A stretch of DNA of 64,000 bases from Candidatus Amarolinea dominans. GTDB lineage: Bacteria > Chloroflexota > Anaerolineae > SSC4 > Amarolineaceae. The notes beneath the pieces are model-generated. The model was not told the DNA's origin and ran no database searches. It saw only the letters and a list, made by a program, of their open reading frames with translations. Shown here one piece after another: positions 56,816-64,000 of the stretch; within the stretch, counting starts at the first letter, position 1; every line of letters begins with the position of its first letter. Made by a program: the position numbers and the translations under genes. The DNA is taken from assembly GCA_016719785.1 (NCBI GenBank), contig JADJYJ010000031.1, forward strand, positions 124,001 to 188,000. Reading direction: 5' to 3'.

Positions 56816-57727
56816 ATGACGACGACCGCCCACATTCCGAATTTTGGTAGGATCAAACCCCGACGCAAGGGCCTGGCAGCCTGGCTCACGCACCACACCT
56901 TCCGCCGACTGGCGCAGCTCGGCGTGTTTCTGTTCATTCTGTTCATTGCCGTCCAGCACCTGCTGGTGGGCGAAGAGAGCGGGACGGTCACCGCGTCCTG
57001 GGAAGCCTACTGCCCGATGGGCGGCCTGGAGACGATGGTCAAATATCTGACCACCGGCGGCAGTTTTGTTTCACACACGCACCTTTCCAATATCGTCCTA
57101 CTGGCGGCCGCGCTGGCAACGGCCCTGCTGGCGCGCAACGCCTTTTGCGGCTGGCTCTGCCCGCTTGGTTTCATTCAGGACATGACCAGCCGTTTCTCGA
57201 CCCTGGTGCAAAAGCGCGTGCCGGCCGTTCGCCGCGCGGTCAAGACGCTCAAGGCGCGCGGGCAGCGCCTGGCTGTACTCGACCGCTATCTGCGTTTCCT
57301 GAAGTACGGCGTTCTGGCCTGGGCTGTGACCGGCGCGGCCGTCTACGGATTCATGGTGTTTCGCGACTACGATCCCTGGGCGGCTCTCTGGAATCTGCTG
57401 GAGCTGAGCATTGGCCCGGGCGTAGCCGTGCTGGCGCTGACGTTGATCGGATCGCTCTTTGTGGAACGCCCCTGGTGCCGCTACGCCTGTCCCCTGGGCG
57501 CAGCCACCGGACTGGTTGGCGCGCTCAGTCCCTTCTACCTCAAGCGTGAGGTTGAGGCCTGCAAGGCGTGCGCCATCTGCACCAAAGCCTGTCCGATGGG
57601 ATTGGCGGTCCACACGGCGACGACCATCAAGAGCGCGGACTGCATCGGCTGCCTGGAGTGCGTGGATGAGTGCCCGCGCGAGGGCGCCCTGGAACTGAAA
57701 CTTGGCCTGCCGGTCTTTGGTCATTGA
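56816..57727 (+). CDS. NapH-like membrane ferredoxin protein
   Basis: Inner-membrane protein of 303 residues, four to five predicted helices (TM near 35-52, 88-106, 165-185, 200-220). Two cytoplasmic Cys motifs of the NapH/NosR/CcoG type (CGWLCPLG near 118, CRYACPLG near 222) are followed by two 4Fe-4S clusters of ferredoxin type (CKACAICTKACP near 250 and CIGCLECVDECP near 275). It could pass electrons from quinol or a reductase to an outside acceptor. GGAGG before ATG 56816. No napA/nosZ-type enzyme lies nearby, so the partner is unknown. Confidence 0.88.
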   Translation: MTTTAHIPNFGRIKPRRKGLAAWLTHHTFRRLAQLGVFLFILFIAVQHLLVGEESGTVTASWEAYCPMGGLETMVKYLTTGGSFVSHTHLSNIVLLAAALATALLARNAFCGWLCPLGFIQDMTSRFSTLVQKRVPAVRRAVKTLKARGQRLAVLDRYLRFLKYGVLAWAVTGAAVYGFMVFRDYDPWAALWNLLELSIGPGVAVLALTLIGSLFVERPWCRYACPLGAATGLVGALSPFYLKREVEACKACAICTKACPMGLAVHTATTIKSADCIGCLECVDECPREGALELKLGLPVFGH

Positions 57728-57748
57728 GCAGCGAGAGGAGAATCAACC

Positions 57749-58093
57749 GTGAGAGTCAATCCATTTGTTTATGGTATACTGATCTTGACGCTCTTTTTCG
57801 GCGTCATCGGCGGGGCAAAGGCGGCGGGGTTCTGGTCCATTTCCGGCCGCATGACCTCAGCGGGCGGCAAAGTCCTGCCGACAGGCGCCAACGCGGAGGA
57901 GATCAAGGGCTGGATGACACTGGACGATGTGTCGGCTGCCTACAAGGTGCCCGTGGCGGAGATGCTGGCGGCGCTCAATCTGCCGACCGATACACCCGGC
58001 GCGACACAGATCAAGTCGCTGGAGAGCGACACCTTCTCAACGGCCGATTTGCGGGCATGGCTGGCCGCTCGCGCAGGGTCGCCAGCGCCGTGA
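57749..58093 (+). CDS. Small membrane-anchored partner of the NapH-like protein
   Basis: Protein of 114 residues starting at GTG 57749 with GAGAGGAG 8 bases upstream. One N-terminal helix (7-25) is followed by a domain with the LDDVSAAYKVPVAEMLAAL pattern near 55-75 and a TADLRAWL end. I recall similar domains fused to or near 4Fe-4S membrane proteins, but cannot name the family. Position 21 bases after the ferredoxin gene suggests a complex. Confidence 0.7.
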   Translation: MRVNPFVYGILILTLFFGVIGGAKAAGFWSISGRMTSAGGKVLPTGANAEEIKGWMTLDDVSAAYKVPVAEMLAALNLPTDTPGATQIKSLESDTFSTADLRAWLAARAGSPAP

Positions 58094-58155
58094 GGCGGAG
58101 GGACCCGCCTCGCGTTCGGAAGACTGGCTGAATCAAAGGATTGGACGGAAGGGGT

Positions 58156-58860
58156 ATGACTGCAAAAATCCTGGTTGTGGATGATGAAGCCAAGATCGTC
58201 AAGCTGGTGCGTTCGTATTTGGAACAGGCCGGCTTTGCGGTTGTGGAGGCCGCTGACGGCCAAACTGCGCTGATCCAGGCCCGGCGCGAGCAGCCAGACC
58301 TGATCGTGCTTGATCTGGGGCTGCCTGGGCTGGACGGGCTTGAGGTTACGCGCACCTTGCGCCGCGAGCGGGCCACGCCCATCATCATGCTGACCGCGCG
58401 CATCGAAGATACCGACAAGATCGTGGGGCTGGAACTGGGCGCGGACGATTACATCACCAAACCGTTCAACCCGCGCGAACTGGTGGCGCGGGTGCGCTCG
58501 GTTCTGCGGCGGACCGGGAGCGCAGCGCCGGCGCCGGCGGTTTTGCGCGCCGGCGAAATGGTCCTGGACACGGGCGGACACCAGGCCACCCTCGATGGTC
58601 GCATCCTCGATCTCACCCCAACCGAGTTCGAGCTCCTGGCCGTGCTCTTGCAGAACCCCGGACGCGTCTTCACCAGGCTGGAACTGCTCGACCGCGTGCA
58701 GGGCGATGCCTATGAGGGCTATGAGCGCACGATTGACGCCCACATCAAGAACCTGCGCGCCAAGTTAGGCGATGACCCACGCCACCCGCGCTTCATCCAA
58801 ACGGTGTTCGGCATCGGCTATAAACTAGGGGGACTAGGGGGACTGGGAGGCGATCTGTGA
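58156..58860 (+). CDS. OmpR-family response regulator
   Basis: Transcription factor of 234 residues. The receiver (1-118) has VDDE, a phospho-Asp in VLDLGLP near 53 and Lys in TKPF. A winged-helix DNA-binding domain (130-230) begins with LTPTEFELL and has the GYERTIDAHIKNLRAKL recognition helix. The final residues are encoded by GGGGGACTA repeats. ATG 58156 is the receiver start. Its stop overlaps the kinase start (GTGA). It may control the upstream ferredoxin genes. Confidence 0.94.
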   Translation: MTAKILVVDDEAKIVKLVRSYLEQAGFAVVEAADGQTALIQARREQPDLIVLDLGLPGLDGLEVTRTLRRERATPIIMLTARIEDTDKIVGLELGADDYITKPFNPRELVARVRSVLRRTGSAAPAPAVLRAGEMVLDTGGHQATLDGRILDLTPTEFELLAVLLQNPGRVFTRLELLDRVQGDAYEGYERTIDAHIKNLRAKLGDDPRHPRFIQTVFGIGYKLGGLGGLGGDL

Positions 58861-60272
58861 ACCGCCTGTGGCTCAAGCTGAGCCTGGCCTTCCTCGCGAT
58901 CTCCCTGGCCGCCATCGGCGTGGTGGCTGTGTTTTCGGCCCTCGCCACCGGCGAACAGTTTCGCCAGTACGTGGTTGCCAGCGGCATGAGCGGTCAACCG
59001 GCCTGGGCGCAGACTTTGACCGACTACTATGCGGCCAACGGCAGTTGGGATGGCGTGGAGAGCGTGCTGGCGCAGCTTGGCCCTGGCAACATGGGGCGCG
59101 GACGGGCCGGCGCGGCCGGTCCCAACATCGCGGTGGCCGACGCCTCCGGCCGCGTGGTGGCGAGTAGGACCGGAGAGCTTGTCGGCGATGTCCTGCCGGC
59201 CAGCGCGCTGGCGCAGGGCGTTGCCTTGACGCTGAATGGCCGGCCGATCGGCGCCCTGGTCAATGTGCGGCCGGCCGATGTGGTGCTCGATGCGCAGGGA
59301 CTGGCATTCCTGAGCCGCGTGCAGAACTCCCTGGCCTGGGCCGCGCTCCTGGCGGCCGCCCTCTCGCTCACCCTGGGCGTCCTCGTCAGTCGCCTGCTGA
59401 CCGCGCCGCTGGCGCGCCTGACGCAGGCCGCGCAGGCGATTACCGGCGGCGATCTTTCGCAGCGCGTCGCGGTGCAGAGCCATGACGAGATCGGCGTCCT
59501 GGGCGCGGCTTTCGACGAGATGGCTGCCAGCCTGGCTGAATCGGAGACGCTGCGCAAGAACCTGGTGGCTGACATCTCACACGAACTGCGCACGCCCCTG
59601 ACGATCATCCAGGGCAATCTGCAGGCGATCCTGGATGGCGTCTACCCACTGGAAATGGCGCAGATGGCCGGCCTTCACGACGAAACGCGGCTGCTGACCC
59701 GCCTGGTGGATGATCTGCACGATCTGGCCCTGGCCGACGCCGGCCAACTACGCCTGGAGCGGCTGCCGGTCAACCTGACCGAGCTGGCTGCCAGCGCGCT
59801 CGATCAATTCGGCCCGGCGGCCGAGGCGGCGGGCGTCAGGCTGGAGTTGGCGGCTGACGACGCCGCGGCCGTTGTGCTGGGCGACGCTGATCGCCTGGCG
59901 CAGGTGCTGCGCAACCTGTTGAGCAACGCGCTGCGCCACACGCCCGCCGGCGGCGCCATCACCGTGCGCCTGGCCCACCGCGCCGACCAGGTGCAGATGC
60001 AGATCAGCGACACCGGTTCGGGTATTGCCGCGGATGACCTCCCGCATGTCTTCGATCGTTTCTATCGCGGGGACAAGAGCCGCAGTCGCCGCGGCGGCGG
60101 CGCCGGGCTGGGGCTGGCGATTGCCCGTCAATTGATCCGCGGCCATGACGGCGCCATCGAGGTTGCCAGCGCCAGCGGGCAGGGGACAACCTTCATCGTG
60201 ACGCTGCCCGCAGCGCCAGACGACCTGCTGCCCGCAGCGCCAGACGACCTGCTGCACGCAAAGGACGGTTGA
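58857..60272 (+). CDS. Membrane sensor histidine kinase
   Basis: Kinase of 471 residues with two membrane helices (about 8-28 and 160-182) around an outside sensor region. HAMP follows (185-240), then HisKA with DISHELRTPLT (His near 240), and HATPase with N-box NLLSNALRH and DTGSGIA/GAGLGLA. The last residues are two copies of a 24-bp unit (60209-60256) encoding PAAPDDLL. Partner is the OmpR-type regulator whose gene it overlaps by 4 bases. Ligand unknown; the ferredoxin context suggests redox or respiration. Confidence 0.92.
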   Translation: MNRLWLKLSLAFLAISLAAIGVVAVFSALATGEQFRQYVVASGMSGQPAWAQTLTDYYAANGSWDGVESVLAQLGPGNMGRGRAGAAGPNIAVADASGRVVASRTGELVGDVLPASALAQGVALTLNGRPIGALVNVRPADVVLDAQGLAFLSRVQNSLAWAALLAAALSLTLGVLVSRLLTAPLARLTQAAQAITGGDLSQRVAVQSHDEIGVLGAAFDEMAASLAESETLRKNLVADISHELRTPLTIIQGNLQAILDGVYPLEMAQMAGLHDETRLLTRLVDDLHDLALADAGQLRLERLPVNLTELAASALDQFGPAAEAAGVRLELAADDAAAVVLGDADRLAQVLRNLLSNALRHTPAGGAITVRLAHRADQVQMQISDTGSGIAADDLPHVFDRFYRGDKSRSRRGGGAGLGLAIARQLIRGHDGAIEVASASGQGTTFIVTLPAAPDDLLPAAPDDLLHAKDG

Positions 60273-60297
60273 CCACCCGTCGAGAAAATGATAGAAT
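60269..60297 (+). promoter_or_regulatory. Promoter of the toxin-antitoxin operon
   Basis: TTGACC and TAGAAT with a 17-base spacer, overlapping the end of the kinase gene and about 93 bases before the antitoxin ATG. Confidence 0.6.
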
Positions 60298-60389
60298 GTG
60301 ACCATGACGCGATCGATAGCGGCAGATTGAAAAAAGGCCAACAGATCAGCCGACTTCGGAATGATAGAAATCGAAAGGGGTGTAAAGAC

Positions 60390-60614
60390 ATGGTCGCTCT
60401 GGAACGAATTCAACAAGTTCTTCTGAGATTGCCTCCTTCCTACCAGACAGAAGTGCTTGATTTCACTGAGTATCTTCTGGCAAAAGCGAAACGCGAGGCA
60501 GTGTATCGAGAGGATGATTGGTCGTCGTTGTCGCTCTCCTTTGCTATGCGCGGAATGGAGGACGAAGAGACACCCACCTACGCGCTATCTGACCTCACGG
60601 TGGTGTTCGCATGA
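60390..60614 (+). CDS. Probable antitoxin (DUF2281-like)
   Basis: Protein of 74 residues, mainly helical, with the RLPPSYQTEVLDFTEYLL pattern at 13-30 seen in DUF2281-type antitoxins, and an acidic C-terminus. AAAGGGG lies about 9 bases before ATG 60390. Its stop overlaps the next start by 4 bases (ATGA), the usual toxin-antitoxin arrangement. GC is lower than in neighbours. Confidence 0.75.
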   Translation: MVALERIQQVLLRLPPSYQTEVLDFTEYLLAKAKREAVYREDDWSSLSLSFAMRGMEDEETPTYALSDLTVVFA

Positions 60615-60653
60615 AACAGGCCGGACAAGTTGTTCTCTTGGGGGCGCCCGGGG
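60611..60653 (+). pseudogene. 5' end of a PemK/MazF-type toxin lost in a G/C tract
   Basis: ATG 60611 overlaps the antitoxin stop and begins MKQAGQVVLL, like the start of PemK/MazF toxins (GQVVL or GDIVL). After about 14 codons the sequence becomes almost only G, so the rest of the gene cannot be read. Whether the real genome has an intact toxin is unknown. Confidence 0.55.
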
Positions 60654-61000
60654 GAAGGAGGGGGGAGCCCGCGGGGGGGGGAGGGGGGGGGGGGGGGGAG
60701 GGGAGGGGAAGAGAGGGGGGGGGGGGGGCGGGGCGGGGGGAGGACCCCGGGGGGGGGCCGCTTCACACCCCCACCCGCGCCCCACCCCCCCCCCCCCCCC
60801 CGCCCCCCCCCCCCCGCCCCCCCCGGGGCCCCCGGCCGACCCCCGCCGGCCCCCCCCCCGCCGCGCCCCCCCCCCCCCGGGCGGCCCGGGCCGGGCCGCG
60901 GGGGGCGCGGGGGGGGCGCGCCCGCCGCCCCCCCGGCCCCCCGGGGGGCCCCGCCCCCGCCCCCCCCCCCGCCCGCGCCGCGCGCCCATCTCGCGGATTG
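60652..61000. other. G/C-only low-complexity tract, probable assembly artefact
   Basis: About 350 bases with almost no A or T: a G block (to about 60760), a C block (to about 60890), then mixed blocks. No codon structure. It begins inside the toxin gene. G-only calls on one strand meeting C-only on the other would fit dark-cycle (two-colour) reads joined across a gap. Confidence 0.85.
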
Positions 61001-61023
61001 GCTGACTCATTTTTGAAGAAAAC

Positions 61024-61092
61024 GTAACCGCTCAGGCATCCGGCGCCGATTACGGCCGCCGAATGAATTCGGGCCGCAGGGGCGTTCCACCC
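61024..61092. repeat. GTAACTGCTCA-family element before the topoisomerase gene
   Basis: It begins GTAACCGCTCAGGCATCCGGCGCCG, has a CCGAA-TGAA-TTCGG hairpin and ends GGGGCGTTCCACC; homologous to 16270-16338 on the other strand. The rest of 61093-61189 shows no further clear signal. Confidence 0.7.
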
Positions 61093-61189
61093 GGATATCA
61101 CCTGCACGCCCACTACTACCCGACCCTTAGTATCTTACCAGTTTGCATGTAGCTCAAAACACGCGCCATAGCAGTAGATGGAACCACCT

Positions 61190-64000
<2,811 letters not shown>

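Noticed and set aside
56569..56850. 93-codon open frame before the NapH-like gene
   Set aside because: Irregular composition, no good ribosome-binding site, overlaps the start of the well-supported gene.
60457..61027. Pro/Gly/Arg-rich open frames in the G/C tract
   Set aside because: Products of a homopolymer-like artefact, not codon-like sequence.

Overview
The window is one continuous piece of a GC-rich bacterial chromosome. An uncultured member of the Chloroflexota (Anaerolineae/Caldilineae-like) is the most likely source. I infer this from the Val/Glu/Lys/Thr-repeat linker after the lipobox of the peptide-binding lipoprotein, the PAS/GAF-rich kinases, the hydrogenase-associated DUF6390-type gene, and the many palindromic intergenic repeats. 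No rRNA, tRNA or CRISPR array was seen. Two nearly pure G/C tracts (about 19127-19190 and 60652-61000) look like sequencing or assembly artefacts, so the sequence is probably a draft or metagenome assembly.

Layout. (1) 194-4997, + strand: methionine branch of the aspartate pathway (metY, metX, metW, aspartokinase). (2) 25728-5005, - strand: an almost unbroken run of signalling genes about 20.7 kb long. It holds a lone receiver, a GacS/BarA-type hybrid kinase, a NarX-like kinase with a LuxR-type regulator, another receiver, then CheA, CheW, a soluble MCP, a PAS-HEAT protein, CheR, CheB, a CheY-like receiver, CheC and a second hybrid kinase. A good sigma70-type promoter precedes it at 25856-25884. 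No flagellar genes are present, so the output is probably pili, surface motility or gene expression. A stand-alone Hpt protein with its own promoter lies just outside. (3) 26734-34864: priA, an AAA/TPR protein, an uncharacterised 589-residue protein and mannose-1-phosphate guanylyltransferase. (4) 34938-36744: an IS110-family element inserted into one copy of a perfect 137-bp tandem duplication. (5) 36909-40777: a small unknown gene, an MrfA-type helicase with an HNH insertion, and a cytochrome c. (6) 47432-40884, - strand: a complete oligopeptide ABC transporter operon (oppD-oppF-oppA-oppB-oppC) with a TTGACA promoter and an intrinsic terminator. (7) 47570-50985: a kinase relic and a damaged [NiFe]-hydrogenase locus, in which the small-subunit N-terminus is fused to half of an EamA permease, followed by a DUF6390-like gene, hypB and hypC. 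(8) 51042-56065: a dolichol-phosphate-mannose-synthase-like glycosyltransferase coupled to a 1403-residue YfhO/flippase fusion. (9) 56142-60272: an MNT-type nucleotidyltransferase, a NapH-like ferredoxin membrane protein with a small partner, and a two-component system. (10) 60390-64000: a toxin-antitoxin pair whose toxin disappears into the G/C tract, then a GyrA/ParC-type topoisomerase subunit that runs off the window.

The strongest result is the IS110 element. Its non-coding left end, on the transposase strand, can be folded into two guide loops in the order and shape of an IS110 bridge RNA. The two loops contain short guides that match the occupied target and the element's own ends, with the same 4-base core (TCTT on the transposase strand). 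An identical unoccupied target lies about 130 bp from the insertion. Other notable points are palindromic repeats inserted in frame into a coding sequence, the hydrogenase/EamA chimera and the PAS-HEAT protein in the chemosensory cluster.
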